DNA from: Rhodoferax sp. U11-2br
GTDB taxonomy: Bacteria; Pseudomonadota; Gammaproteobacteria; Burkholderiales; Burkholderiaceae_C
Length of the DNA: 64,000 bases
Assembly (NCBI RefSeq): GCF_018619435.1
Contig: NZ_JAHFZF010000009.1
Coordinates: 62,001 to 126,000, forward strand
Reading direction: 5' to 3'
The notes under the pieces were generated by a model, which was not told where the DNA came from, did no database searches, and saw only the letters and a list, made by a program, of their open reading frames with translations. Numbering within the stretch: position 1 is the first letter of the stretch; the number at the start of each line of letters is the position of its first letter. A program made the position numbers and the translations under genes. Positions 1 through 8,429 of the stretch are shown here, in pieces.

Positions 1-653
1 GGCGCCGTGCTGGCCCGAGCAGCGCGAAAACCAGACATCAGCAAGACACCGTGCGCGACAGTGGCCACCGTCACGCGCACGGCCGAGGCCATCACCGGGT
101 CCACCCCCAAGACCATCACCGGCTTGGCTGTCAGCGAACCCACCGCCTGGCACAACGCGGCCAGCAAGGCCAGCGCCACACCCAGCCCAACATGACCTTG
201 ATCGGCCTCCCAGGCGTGGTTTTCGTCCTTGTGGCGGCCCAACGCCATCGCGGTCATCACCCCGGCCAGTGTCAACACTGCACCCACAAACGCCTGCAAA
301 CTCATGCGCTCAGTGAACAACCAGAAGCCCAGCGCCGCACTGAAAGCCGCGTGGGTGGCAAACAACACCCCGGCGCGGCGCGGCCCCAGGCGGTTCATGG
401 CCGAAAACAGCGCGGTATCACCGATAAAGATGCCCACCAGCCCGCTGACCGCCATGGCACCAAAGTAGCTGGTCTCAAAACCACGCCAGCTGCCAGTCAC
501 TGCCACCACCGACCACAACATCACCGCCACCATGGCCATGCGCCAGCGCGTGAAGGCAAACGCACCGAGGTGGCGCGAGGGTGTGACCGACATCACACTG
601 CCCATCGCCCAGCAACCGGCGGCGCCCAGCGCCAACAAATCGTAAGCAAGCAT
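1..653 (-). CDS. EamA-family (DMT) transporter, 3' end beyond the window
   Basis: The minus-strand frame opens with ATG at 651-653 and runs without a stop off the left edge, giving about 217 residues. Alternating hydrophobic helices and short charged loops, a Gly-Pro-Arg-Arg turn near residue 90 and a Phe-x-Glu-Arg motif at the end of a helix fit the EamA repeat of drug/metabolite transporters; full members have ten helices in two repeats. It would be an inner-membrane permease for a small metabolite or drug; the substrate cannot be read. Only 7 nt separate its start from the stop of the upstream creatininase-family gene on the same strand, so they are probably co-transcribed. Confidence 0.85.
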   Translation of the reverse strand, partial: MLAYDLLALGAAGCWAMGSVMSVTPSRHLGAFAFTRWRMAMVAVMLWSVVAVTGSWRGFETSYFGAMAVSGLVGIFIGDTALFSAMNRLGPRRAGVLFATHAAFSAALGFWLFTERMSLQAFVGAVLTLAGVMTAMALGRHKDENHAWEADQGHVGLGVALALLAALCQAVGSLTAKPVMVLGVDPVMASAVRVTVATVAHGVLLMSGFRAARASTA

Positions 654-660
654 TGGGGAA

Positions 661-1506
661 CTAGCTCCGCGCAGTCCGGTTTGTCAGGGTGTCAGCGGGA
701 AGCTGGTCGACTTCAGCCAGCAGCTGCGCCAAGGCACGGCCAGCTGCCTCTACCAGGGCATGGCCCTTGTCGGCTGTGGCCGCAGCGGCGTTGCCGACCG
801 CACCAGCCGGGTTGTAGTCCTGCATCTGCCAACCGAGCTTGGCGCTTTTTCCGTTGCCAAGAATCGCAAACTGTTCAGCACGGGTTTGCGAGGTGGAGGC
901 AAATTTCTGCGCCTGATCCATGGCCACATGCGCTGGGTCCAGCGCCAGCATCATCGAGGTTTCGATGTCACCGGCGTGGATGCCAAAGCGGTGTTCATCG
1001 GCAGAAAACAAAGCATTCACGTCCTGCCCTTGGGCATCGAACAGCGGCAGGTTGAACCAGCTCACGCTGTACACCAGCATATCCAGCCGTGCACGCAGGT
1101 CACGCGCCACCAGGTCCATCACCCCGACATGGCCACCATGGGTGTTGAACAGCACCAGCTTGTGGATGCCGCTGGCGGCGACAGACTCACCGATGTCGGT
1201 CCACAGCCGCAAGATGGTCTCGTTCTTGAGCGTCAGCGTGCCAGGAAAACGGGCATGTTCGGGGCTCAAGCCCACGGCCTGGGTGGGCAAAAACAGCACG
1301 GACAGGTCTGGTGCCAGGTGCGGCAAGCTGGCCGCTACGATGCCATTGACCAGCACCGTGTCCACACTGACCGGCAAATGCGGACCATGCTGCTCGGTGG
1401 CGGCCACCGGCAACACCGCGATGGTGCGCGCCGCCTCGCCACTGGCCGACAAGGCGGCAAAGTCACGGGTGCTTAGGTCGGCCCAGTAGCGTGATGGACT
1501 GCTCAT
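661..1506 (-). CDS. creatininase-family amidohydrolase
   Basis: Protein of 281 residues. The N-terminal motif ATEQHGPHLP, with Glu38, His40 and Asp49, supplies the usual metal ligands of the creatininase/MftE fold; GLSPEHARFPGTLTL and NTHGGH follow in the family order. Members hydrolyse creatinine or cyclic and linear amides, or process peptides, in the cytosol; the substrate is not evident. The frame stays open 30 codons upstream, but that would run into the preceding PhnA-like gene. I therefore take the ATG at 1506 (start MSSPSRYW), 32 nt after that gene. It lies between PhnA-like and EamA genes in one orientation. Confidence 0.85.
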   Translation of the reverse strand: MSSPSRYWADLSTRDFAALSASGEAARTIAVLPVAATEQHGPHLPVSVDTVLVNGIVAASLPHLAPDLSVLFLPTQAVGLSPEHARFPGTLTLKNETILRLWTDIGESVAASGIHKLVLFNTHGGHVGVMDLVARDLRARLDMLVYSVSWFNLPLFDAQGQDVNALFSADEHRFGIHAGDIETSMMLALDPAHVAMDQAQKFASTSQTRAEQFAILGNGKSAKLGWQMQDYNPAGAVGNAAAATADKGHALVEAAGRALAQLLAEVDQLPADTLTNRTARS

Positions 1507-1538
1507 GGTGCGTTTTGGAGGGTGGGGGCTTGCTCGAC

Positions 1539-1886
1539 TCAGGCCTTTTTCATGAACTCGGCTTTGAGCATAAAGGCGCCCTGGTCGGTCTTGCAATCGA
1601 CTTCGTGGTCACCCGCGCCTTCGGGCAGGCGGATGCCTTTGATCTTGGTACCTTTTTTGAGCACGATGGACGAGCCTTTGACCTTCAGGTCTTTGATCAG
1701 GATCACCGTGTCACCAGTGGCCAAGGGGTTGCCGTTGGCATCCACCACCGGGCCGCTGGCGGCATCGCCCTCTTCCGCCGCAGCGGTTTGCGGCCACTCA
1801 AAGCCACAGTCCGGGCAGATGTAGTTGCCATCGTCTGGATAAGTGTTTTCTAGGGTGCATTGGGGGCAAGCGGGAAACTGGGGCAT
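1539..1886 (-). CDS. yjdM: PhnA/YjdM-like zinc-ribbon protein
   Basis: Protein of 115 residues starting [10 protein letters not shown]. Two CxxC pairs near the N terminus (CPQC and CPDC) form a zinc ribbon, followed by a glycine/lysine-rich beta domain containing [16 protein letters not shown], as in the PhnA (alkylphosphonate-operon) family. Despite the family name, these proteins are not needed for phosphonate breakdown in well-studied systems and their role is unknown. An upstream ATG ten codons earlier exists, but the shorter start fits the family. Divergent from the AlaX gene across about 100 bp. Confidence 0.85.
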   Translation of the reverse strand: MPQFPACPQCTLENTYPDDGNYICPDCGFEWPQTAAAEEGDAASGPVVDANGNPLATGDTVILIKDLKVKGSSIVLKKGTKIKGIRLPEGAGDHEVDCKTDQGAFMLKAEFMKKA

Positions 1887-1988
1887 GGTGAAAGTGCAAA
1901 AAAATGGTGGGGTCAACCCAAGGGTGACAAGTGTACGAGGCCTATCCGGCTACGGGCAGCGTGGATCACGCTTCAGTATCATGTGCGG

Positions 1989-2747
1989 ATGACACAAGAC
2001 CTCTTCCGCACCGACGCTTATCTGCTTGACACCACCGCCACGGTGACTGCTATCACACCGCAAGGCATTGTGCTGGACCGCACCGTGTTTTACCCGCTGG
2101 GCGGTGGCCAGGCCGGGGACAGTGGTGTGCTGGTGCTGGCCGATGGCACCGACATCGCCATCGTGGACACCCGCAAGGGCAAGGCCGAGGATGGCAGTTT
2201 TACACATGAAATATGCCACTTGCCTTCGTCAGACGTGCTTGAGCAGCTATTAACTCCAGAGCAAACCCAGCTCGCCGTGGGTGCCACGGTCACAGCCCGC
2301 ATCGACTGGGCGCGACGCCACCGGATGATGCGTTTTCACACCGCCACCCATTTGTTGTGCCACATCGTGCCGCAGTTGGTGAACGGCTGCTCGATCACGC
2401 CCGACTACGCGCGGCTGGACTTCAACATGACCGACGCGCTGGACAAAGAGGTTTTGACAGCCGAAATTGCCAAGCTGGTGGGCGCCGCCCACCCGGTGAC
2501 GGTGGGAGCCATCACCGATGCTGAACTCGACGCCAACCCCGCGCTGGTGAAAAGCATGTCGGTGCAACCACCACGCGGCAGCGGGCAGATCCGCACGATA
2601 CGGATCGGCGACGAGACCTTGATCGACCTGCAACCCTGCGGCGGCACCCATGTGGCCAACACAGCTGAGATTGGGGCCATCATCGTCACCAAGATCGAGA
2701 AGAAGTCTGCCAGCACCCGCCGTGTGGTGCTGGGTTTTGCGCCATGA
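1989..2747 (+). CDS. AlaX-type alanyl-tRNA editing protein
   Basis: Protein of 252 residues resembling the second editing domain of alanyl-tRNA synthetase. The HxxxH motif HTATHLLCH (about residues 117-121) and the CGGTH motif (about 216-220) supply the zinc-binding site that hydrolyses Ser-tRNA(Ala) and Gly-tRNA(Ala) in trans. The start MTQDLF at 1989 is chosen because upstream codons in the frame look non-coding and overlap the divergent PhnA-like gene. The 3' end overlaps the DUF167 gene by ATGA. A diverged copy of the dispersed palindromic repeat lies in frame at 2205-2256. Confidence 0.93.
   Translation: MTQDLFRTDAYLLDTTATVTAITPQGIVLDRTVFYPLGGGQAGDSGVLVLADGTDIAIVDTRKGKAEDGSFTHEICHLPSSDVLEQLLTPEQTQLAVGATVTARIDWARRHRMMRFHTATHLLCHIVPQLVNGCSITPDYARLDFNMTDALDKEVLTAEIAKLVGAAHPVTVGAITDAELDANPALVKSMSVQPPRGSGQIRTIRIGDETLIDLQPCGGTHVANTAEIGAIIVTKIEKKSASTRRVVLGFAP
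2205..2256 (+). repeat. diverged palindromic repeat, inside alaX
   Basis: AAATATGCCACTTGCCTT and GTGCTTGAGCAGCTATTAAC with CCAGAGCAAA after it match both ends of the consensus; inner arms have drifted. In frame with alaX. Confidence 0.6.
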
Positions 2748-3070
2748 GCCGGGGCCAGATCAAAAACATCACCGGCGACTCCTTTTTTGCCTGGGACGGC
2801 GATGTCCTGGTGGTCAACATCCTGGGCAAACCCAGTGCCAGCAAAGACGCGATTGGCAAACCACACGGCACCCAGCTCAAGGTCAGCGTGACCGCCAAAC
2901 CGCTGGGTGGCAAAGCCACTGACCACATGGTGCGTTTTCTGGCGCCACTGTTTGGGGTCAGTGTGTCGGCCATCGAGGTGGTGTTTGGCCAGGAAAACGT
3001 CAACAAGCAGCTGCGCATCACCGCGCCCACCAAATTGCCGGCGGTATTTACCCAGGACGCATCAGACTGA
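2744..3070 (+). CDS. DUF167 (YggU-like) protein
   Basis: Small protein of 108 residues with the DUF167 pattern: a beta strand ending VVNILGKPSASKDAI, then GTQLKVSVTAKPLGGKA and a helix leading to VSAIEVVFGQENVNKQLRI. Family members are conserved but have no settled biochemical role. The start overlaps the alaX stop as ATGA, which indicates translational coupling. Confidence 0.88.
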   Translation: MSRGQIKNITGDSFFAWDGDVLVVNILGKPSASKDAIGKPHGTQLKVSVTAKPLGGKATDHMVRFLAPLFGVSVSAIEVVFGQENVNKQLRITAPTKLPAVFTQDASD

Positions 3071-3107
3071 GCCGAATGGTGCGCCGCCCGGAACGCTCAG
3101 ACGCGGG

Positions 3108-3695
3108 CTATTTGAGTTTACCCAGAGATACCCGGATCGCCTCCAGCCGCGCCTCGTAGTCAGTCGCATCACCGTAGTCCAGAAACTGGCTGTAGCGGGC
3201 ATGCGTGCCCATCACTTTTTTGGCGTGTTTGATCGGGCAAAAATAGGCTTCGGTGCGCGCCAGAATCTCGCGCCAATAACCCACCAGCCCGTTGCCGTAT
3301 TCGCAGTAGGTGCAGTGAAACTTCTCGATGAAGTTCAGATACTGCAGCTGGCGGCGGTCAAACACCAGGTAGTCGGCGCGGCGCACCTTGGTGATGCCGT
3401 AAATCGGAAAACAGCTCCACTGGTAGAAGCTGACGCACAAGTCCAGCAGCACCAGCGGAACAATCATGCCGTAGATGATCGGCCCGGTGATCAGGTTTTG
3501 TGGGCGAAAACTCACCAGCCATCTGAAAAAATTCATCTTGAGCTTGCGGTGTGCGGCTTTGACCGAGCTCTCAAACTCCACCCGTTTGCCCTTGATCTGG
3601 AAAAACATCCGACTTTGCTGCTCGTGCATCGCGGTAACGAGTTCGGCCTCCAGGGTCGCCATTTGGGCCAGTAGCTGGCTGATGCGTTCGTTCAT
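3108..3695 (-). CDS. conserved membrane-associated protein of unknown function
   Basis: Protein of 195 residues, no function recognised. Residues 1-50 are helical and charged (probable coiled coil). About residues 65-95 form a hydrophobic hairpin of one or two membrane segments (LITGPIIYGMIVPLVLLDLC). The C-terminal half carries an ordered pattern typical of a conserved domain: RRADYLVFDRRQLQYLN, then CTYCEYGNGL and YFCPIKHAKK, with three cysteines and a histidine that could bind metal. A good Shine-Dalgarno (GAAAGGA) precedes the ATG. It is read against its neighbours on both sides, and the start is about 110 nt from the divergent exonuclease gene. Confidence 0.8.
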   Translation of the reverse strand: MNERISQLLAQMATLEAELVTAMHEQQSRMFFQIKGKRVEFESSVKAAHRKLKMNFFRWLVSFRPQNLITGPIIYGMIVPLVLLDLCVSFYQWSCFPIYGITKVRRADYLVFDRRQLQYLNFIEKFHCTYCEYGNGLVGYWREILARTEAYFCPIKHAKKVMGTHARYSQFLDYGDATDYEARLEAIRVSLGKLK

Positions 3696-3804
3696 GGTGT
3701 CCTTTCTGGTGCGGGAGCTTGGTTCAAAGCTTGTCCGGCCAATATACGCCCACGCAAGTCAGACCCCAGGCCAGACAGCAGGCACCCATGGGACAATCCG
3801 GCGC

Positions 3805-5874
3805 ATGCACCTATTATTTGAAGAAACCGGCAAATTCCTCGCTGGCCGGATCCTGTCCGAGGCCGACGCCTCGGCGCAGGTCGAACTCGACAGCGGCAAA
3901 CGTGTCAAGGTCAAAGCGGCCAACATCCTGCTCAAGTTTGAGAAGCCCGAACCAGCCCAGCTGATGGCGGCCGCCCAGGCCGTGGCCAGCGGCATTGAGC
4001 TGGACATGGCCTGGGAATTTGCCCCCGAAGACGAGTTTGGTTTTGCCGACCTCGCACGCGACTATTTCTCGGAACAAGCCACCCTCAGTGAACAGGCTGG
4101 CATGCTGCTGGCGTTGTTTGAGGCGCCGCACTATTTCCGCCGCGCAGGCAAAGGGCGTTTTCGCAAAGCCAGCAAAGAGATCCTGGCACAAGCCCTGGCC
4201 GCCATCGAGAAAAAGAAACAGATTGCGCTGCAGATCGAGGAGTGGGTCAAGGAGCTGAGCGCGGGCACCTGCCCGGCCGCGATCCGCGAGCAGCTCTACA
4301 AAATCCTGTTCAAACCCGACAAAAACGCGCCCGAGTACAAGGCGGTGGTGGAGGCCTCACGCGCCACCCATCTGGGCCCGCTCGAGCTGCTGATCAAAGC
4401 GGGAGCGATTGACTCGCCCTACCAGTTCCACTGGAAACGCTTCTTGCTGGAGAACTTTCCCAAAGGCACGGCGTTTCCCAAACTCGAAGCACCACGCATC
4501 ACCGACGAGCTGCCGCTCTCAAGCGCCCGCGCCTTCTCAATCGACGACTCGGCCACCACCGAAATTGACGACGCCTTGTCGGTACAAGGCCTGGGCAGTG
4601 GCACGGTGCTGCTGGGCATCCACATCGCGGCACCGGGCTTGGCGATCCAGCCCGGCAGCGCGATTGACCAGCTGGGCCGCGCCCGCCTGTCCACCGTCTA
4701 CATGCCCGGTTACAAGATCACCATGTTGCCCGACGAGGTGGTGCAGGCCTACACCCTGATGGAAGGCCAAGACTGCCCGGCAGTGTCGCTCTACGTCACG
4801 CTCGACGAAGCCACGCTCGAGATCAAAAGCAGCGAAACCAAGTTGGAGCGCGTGTTCATCGAAGCCAACCTGCGCCACGACCAGCTCGACGCGGTGGTCA
4901 CCACCGACTGGCTGGAAAACCCGGCCTTTGAGCATGAAATCGACCCTAAGCCCTTATGGGATAAGCGCGAGCAGCTCTCTTTTTTACACCGTCTGGCCAA
5001 AGACCTCAAAGCCAAGCGCGAGGTGGTGCGTGGCAAACCCGAGACATTCAACCGGCCCGACTACAACTACCGCCTGGTCGGTAACAACGGCGCCGAGCCC
5101 AAGGGTGATGAACAGGTCGAGATCAGTGTGCGCCAGCGTGGTGCGCCGCTCGATTTGATCGTCTCCGAGGCGATGATCCTGGCCAACAGCAGCTGGGGCA
5201 GCTGGATGGCCGAACTAGGTGTGCCCGGCATCTACCGTAGCCAGGCCAGCCTGGCGCCGGGTGTGAAAGTGCGCATGGGCACCAAGGCGCTGCCGCATGC
5301 CGGTATTGGTGTGAAAAGTTACGCCTGGAGCAGCTCGCCGCTGCGCCGTTACACCGACCTGGTGAACCAGTGGCAGATCATCGCCTGCGCCCGCCACGGC
5401 AACACCGCCGCGTTGGCCGCGCCGTTCAAACCCAAGGACGCCGAGCTGTTTTCGATCATCTCGAGCTTTGATGCCACCTACGCCGCTTACAACGGCTTCC
5501 AGAACGCGATGGAGCGTTTCTGGGTGCTCAAATATGTGCAGCAACAAGGCATCACCGAGCTGCCCGCCTCGCTGTTCAAAGACAACCTGGTGCGCGCCGA
5601 TCATCTGCCGCTGGTATTGCCGGTGGCCGGGGCTCAGGGTCTGCCGCGCTGGGCGCAGGTGATGGTGCGCCTGGGCGACATCGACGAGGTCTCGCTCGAC
5701 ATCCACGGCACCGTGACCGCGCGGCTCGACGGTGGCCCGGACGACAAAAGCGCAGGCGAATCGGCCGAGGCGCCAGACGACGAGTCCGACGACGACACCC
5801 TGGCCGGCCCGATTGCGATTGCGGTGGACCTGGGCGAAGGCGACCCGGCACCCGGCGATAATTCCGCCCCGTGA
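3805..5874 (+). CDS. RNB-domain (RNase II family) 3'-5' exoribonuclease
   Basis: Protein of 689 residues. The central RNB catalytic domain starts around residue 240 with IDDSATTEIDDALSV, whose aspartates bind catalytic Mg2+, followed by GIHIAAPG, YMPGYKITMLPDEVV and RRYTDLVNQWQ. It would degrade single-stranded RNA processively from the 3' end. The N-terminal 200 residues are helical rather than a clear cold-shock pair, as in shorter proteobacterial RNB proteins, so I do not assign rnb or rnr. The start MHLLFEETGKF is chosen because upstream codons overlap the divergent gene. A repeat copy sits in frame at 4933-4986. The C terminus is acidic. Confidence 0.9.
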   Translation: MHLLFEETGKFLAGRILSEADASAQVELDSGKRVKVKAANILLKFEKPEPAQLMAAAQAVASGIELDMAWEFAPEDEFGFADLARDYFSEQATLSEQAGMLLALFEAPHYFRRAGKGRFRKASKEILAQALAAIEKKKQIALQIEEWVKELSAGTCPAAIREQLYKILFKPDKNAPEYKAVVEASRATHLGPLELLIKAGAIDSPYQFHWKRFLLENFPKGTAFPKLEAPRITDELPLSSARAFSIDDSATTEIDDALSVQGLGSGTVLLGIHIAAPGLAIQPGSAIDQLGRARLSTVYMPGYKITMLPDEVVQAYTLMEGQDCPAVSLYVTLDEATLEIKSSETKLERVFIEANLRHDQLDAVVTTDWLENPAFEHEIDPKPLWDKREQLSFLHRLAKDLKAKREVVRGKPETFNRPDYNYRLVGNNGAEPKGDEQVEISVRQRGAPLDLIVSEAMILANSSWGSWMAELGVPGIYRSQASLAPGVKVRMGTKALPHAGIGVKSYAWSSSPLRRYTDLVNQWQIIACARHGNTAALAAPFKPKDAELFSIISSFDATYAAYNGFQNAMERFWVLKYVQQQGITELPASLFKDNLVRADHLPLVLPVAGAQGLPRWAQVMVRLGDIDEVSLDIHGTVTARLDGGPDDKSAGESAEAPDDESDDDTLAGPIAIAVDLGEGDPAPGDNSAP
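4933..4986 (+). repeat. dispersed palindromic repeat, inside the RNB exonuclease gene
   Basis: GAAATCGACCCTAAGCCCTT, ATGGGATAAGCGC and GAGCAGCTCTCTTTTTT follow the consensus; in frame, coding for EIDPKPLWDKREQLSFL. Confidence 0.7.
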
Positions 5875-6728
5875 AACTGCGGTCTTTCAGCACCCTCCAA
5901 CTCGCCCTGGGCGTGTCCATTGCCGTGCACGCAGCGCTGCTGACGGTGCGGGTGGTCGACCCCGAGGCCTTCAACCGGGTGTTTGAAGACACCCCGCTGG
6001 AGGTGATCCTGGTCAACGCCCAGACCAACGAAAAACCGAGCAAGGCACGCGCCATCGCCCAAGCCAACATGGCCGGTGGTGGTGATGCGGCCAAGGGCCG
6101 TGCCACCAGCCCGCTGCCGCCCGCCCTGGTGGCCATGCCCGGTGAGGCCAGCGAACACGACCGCGAACGCCAGGTGCGCGAGATGCAGGAGCAGCAGAGG
6201 GTGCTGCTGTCCAAGGTCAAATCGGTGCTGGCCGCCATGCCACCGACCGACCCGCTGCAGCAAAAACTCAACCCCGACGATATCCAGCGCGAGGAAAAAC
6301 GCCGCCAGCTGATTGACCTGCTGGCCGAAATCGAGCGGCGTATCCAGATGGAAAACGAGCGCCCGAAAAAGCGCTACATCAGCCCGGCCACGCGTGAAGC
6401 GGTTTACGCCATCTACTACGACCGGCTGCGCCGCGCCATCGAGGACAAAGGCACCGAAAACTTTCCCGAGGCCAATGGCCAGAAGCTCTATGGTGAGCTG
6501 ACCATGATCGTCACCGTCAATCACGATGGCAAAGTGTTGGCCACCGAGGTGGTGCAAAGCTCGGGCAACAAGCTGCTGGACCGGCGCGCCCAGGCCATTG
6601 CCAAAAGCGCCGGGCCGTTTGGCAACTTCAACCGCGAAATGCGCCGCCAGGCCGACCAGATTGCGGTGGTGTCACGCTTCAAGTTCACCCGCGACGACAC
6701 CCTGCAAACCCGGCTCAATGCCCCTTGA
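5871..6728 (+). CDS. TonB-like energy transducer / cell-envelope protein
   Basis: Protein of 285 residues starting at GTG, overlapping the exonuclease stop as GTGA. There is one N-terminal membrane segment (LALGVSIAVHAALLTVRVV), a periplasmic charged coiled-coil section (about residues 95-170, EREMQEQQRVLL-type pattern), and a C-terminal TonB/TolA-like domain with YGELTMIVTVNHDGKVLATEVVQSSG and a trailing RFKF strand. The proline-rich spacer of classical TonB is short. It probably couples inner-membrane energy to an envelope process; no exbB/exbD lies nearby. Confidence 0.75.
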   Translation: MKLRSFSTLQLALGVSIAVHAALLTVRVVDPEAFNRVFEDTPLEVILVNAQTNEKPSKARAIAQANMAGGGDAAKGRATSPLPPALVAMPGEASEHDRERQVREMQEQQRVLLSKVKSVLAAMPPTDPLQQKLNPDDIQREEKRRQLIDLLAEIERRIQMENERPKKRYISPATREAVYAIYYDRLRRAIEDKGTENFPEANGQKLYGELTMIVTVNHDGKVLATEVVQSSGNKLLDRRAQAIAKSAGPFGNFNREMRRQADQIAVVSRFKFTRDDTLQTRLNAP

Positions 6729-6759
6729 GACACCGTCTCCCTCAAGAAAGACCTCCACC

Positions 6760-7596
6760 ATGAGCACCGACCTCTACTGCGTGATGGGCCACCCGGTGGC
6801 GCACAGCCAGTCGCCCTGGATCCACACCCGCTTTGCCGAACTCACAGGGCAGGACATGCTCTACACCAAACGTGAGATCCCGCTGGACCACTTCCCCGGC
6901 AGTGTGCAGGCCTTCATCGACGAAGGTGGGCACGGCTGCAACGTCACCGTGCCTTTCAAGTTTGAGGCGGCCTTGCTGGCCACCCACACCAGCGAACGCG
7001 CCAAGCTGGCCCAGGCCTGCAACCACCTCACCTTCAAGCCCGGGCAGATCCTGGCCGACAACACCGACGGCATCGGCCTGGTGCACGACTTGCTGCACGG
7101 TGCCGGTGTGGTGCTGGCGGGCCAGCGCGTGCTGTTGATGGGGGCCGGTGGTGGCGCCGCAGGTGTGCTGGGCCCGCTGATCCAGGCCAAACCCGCCCAG
7201 ATCTGCGTGGCCAATCGCACCCTGCCCAAGGCCGAGCAGCTGGTGGCGCGCCACCTGCCCCTCGCCGCGCTACACAATGTAGAGCTGTCAGCCCATGATT
7301 TACAAGGTCTAGAAGCACAATTTGACATCATCATCAACGGCACGGCGAGCAGCCTGGGTGGCCAGGGGGTACCGGTGAGCGCGCATGTGCTGGCGCCCGG
7401 CGCACTGGCCTACGACATGATGTATGGCGCTGCCGCCAAACCCTTCCTGGACTGGGCACACAACCACGGCGCAGTGCCGCGCGACGGCCTGGGCATGCTG
7501 GTGGCGCAAGCCGCCGAGGCCTTTGCGCTCTGGCGCGGTGTGATGCCGCCAGCGGCGCAGGTGCTGGCTGAACTGCGGGTACACCTGGGCCACTGA
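6760..7596 (+). CDS. aroE: shikimate dehydrogenase
   Basis: Protein of 278 residues that reduces 3-dehydroshikimate to shikimate with NADPH. The N-terminal substrate domain begins with VMGHPVAHSQSPWIH and has NVTVPFKFEA with the catalytic lysine. The dinucleotide domain has GAGGGAAGVLGPL and an NRT motif typical of NADPH preference. The start MSTDLYC is preceded by AAGAAAG about 10 nt upstream. A repeat copy in reverse orientation lies in frame at 7270-7325 and encodes part of the segment before IIINGT. Followed after 10 nt by mtgA, a common betaproteobacterial arrangement. Confidence 0.97.
   Translation: MSTDLYCVMGHPVAHSQSPWIHTRFAELTGQDMLYTKREIPLDHFPGSVQAFIDEGGHGCNVTVPFKFEAALLATHTSERAKLAQACNHLTFKPGQILADNTDGIGLVHDLLHGAGVVLAGQRVLLMGAGGGAAGVLGPLIQAKPAQICVANRTLPKAEQLVARHLPLAALHNVELSAHDLQGLEAQFDIIINGTASSLGGQGVPVSAHVLAPGALAYDMMYGAAAKPFLDWAHNHGAVPRDGLGMLVAQAAEAFALWRGVMPPAAQVLAELRVHLGH
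7270..7325 (-). repeat. dispersed palindromic repeat, inside aroE
   Basis: Minus strand GCTTCTAGACCTTGTAAATC and ATGGGCTGACAGCTCTACA match the consensus; in frame with aroE, coding for VELSAHDLQGLEAQ. Confidence 0.7.
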
Positions 7597-7606
7597 GTGG
7601 AGTGAC

Positions 7607-8395
7607 ATGAAGGCGTTGTGGCGATGGCTGTTTCTGGTGCTGCTGGCGGGTCTGCTGCTGCAGCTGTTTTTTGTGGTCCGGATCGCGGCCATGGTGGTGA
7701 TCGACCCGCAGTCGACCGCGTTTGAACGCTCGGAGGCCTGGCGTCTGCTCACGGAAAAGGGTGAACTGCGCTGGCGCCAGCAATGGGTGCCCTACAGCGC
7801 CATCTCCAACCACCTCAAACGGGCGGTGATCGCCAGCGAGGACGATGGTTTTGTCAACCACGATGGCGTCGACTGGGACGCACTTGAGAAAGCCTGGCAA
7901 AAAAACGCCCTCGCTGAACAACGCCTGGCCAAGGCCCAGGAACAAGCCGCCAAGGCACAGGCCCGCTCAGCCAGCAAAAACCCGGCCCAAGCCGCCGCCA
8001 CACCGCCCAAACCCGTGAAAGCGCCCAAGGTGATTGGAGGCTCCACCATCACCCAGCAGCTGGCCAAAAACCTGTTGTTGTCGGGTGAACGCACCTTGTT
8101 GCGCAAGGGCCAGGAGTTTGTGCTGACCCTGCTGCTGGAGGCGATGCTCGACAAACAACGCATCCTCGAGATCTACCTCAACAACGTCGAGTGGGGTGAC
8201 GGTGTGTTTGGCGCCGAGGCCGCCGCCCAGCACTACTTTCGCAAACCTGCGGCCCAGCTCAGCAGTTACGAGGCCGCGCGGCTGGCGGTGATGTTGCCGC
8301 GCCCGAAATACTTCGAGAAGCTGCCCAACTCCAGTTATGTGGCCGGGCGCGCCCGCGTGATCGCCAACCGACTGGACAACGCCGAACTGCCCTGA
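7607..8395 (+). CDS. mtgA: monofunctional biosynthetic peptidoglycan transglycosylase
   Basis: Protein of 262 residues with one N-terminal membrane anchor and a GT51 glycosyltransferase domain that polymerises lipid II in the periplasm. Seen are ASEDDGFVNHDGVDWDAL (catalytic Glu), GGSTITQQLAKNL, GQEFVLTLLLEAM and RILEIYLNNVEWG. Between the first two motifs sits an extra stretch of about 35 residues rich in Ala, Lys and Gln (about residues 102-140) that Escherichia coli MtgA lacks. It follows aroE by 10 nt. Confidence 0.95.
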   Translation: MKALWRWLFLVLLAGLLLQLFFVVRIAAMVVIDPQSTAFERSEAWRLLTEKGELRWRQQWVPYSAISNHLKRAVIASEDDGFVNHDGVDWDALEKAWQKNALAEQRLAKAQEQAAKAQARSASKNPAQAAATPPKPVKAPKVIGGSTITQQLAKNLLLSGERTLLRKGQEFVLTLLLEAMLDKQRILEIYLNNVEWGDGVFGAEAAAQHYFRKPAAQLSSYEAARLAVMLPRPKYFEKLPNSSYVAGRARVIANRLDNAELP

Positions 8396-8429
8396 CCCGG
8401 CACACATCTGCGAAAACGGAAACATTGTC

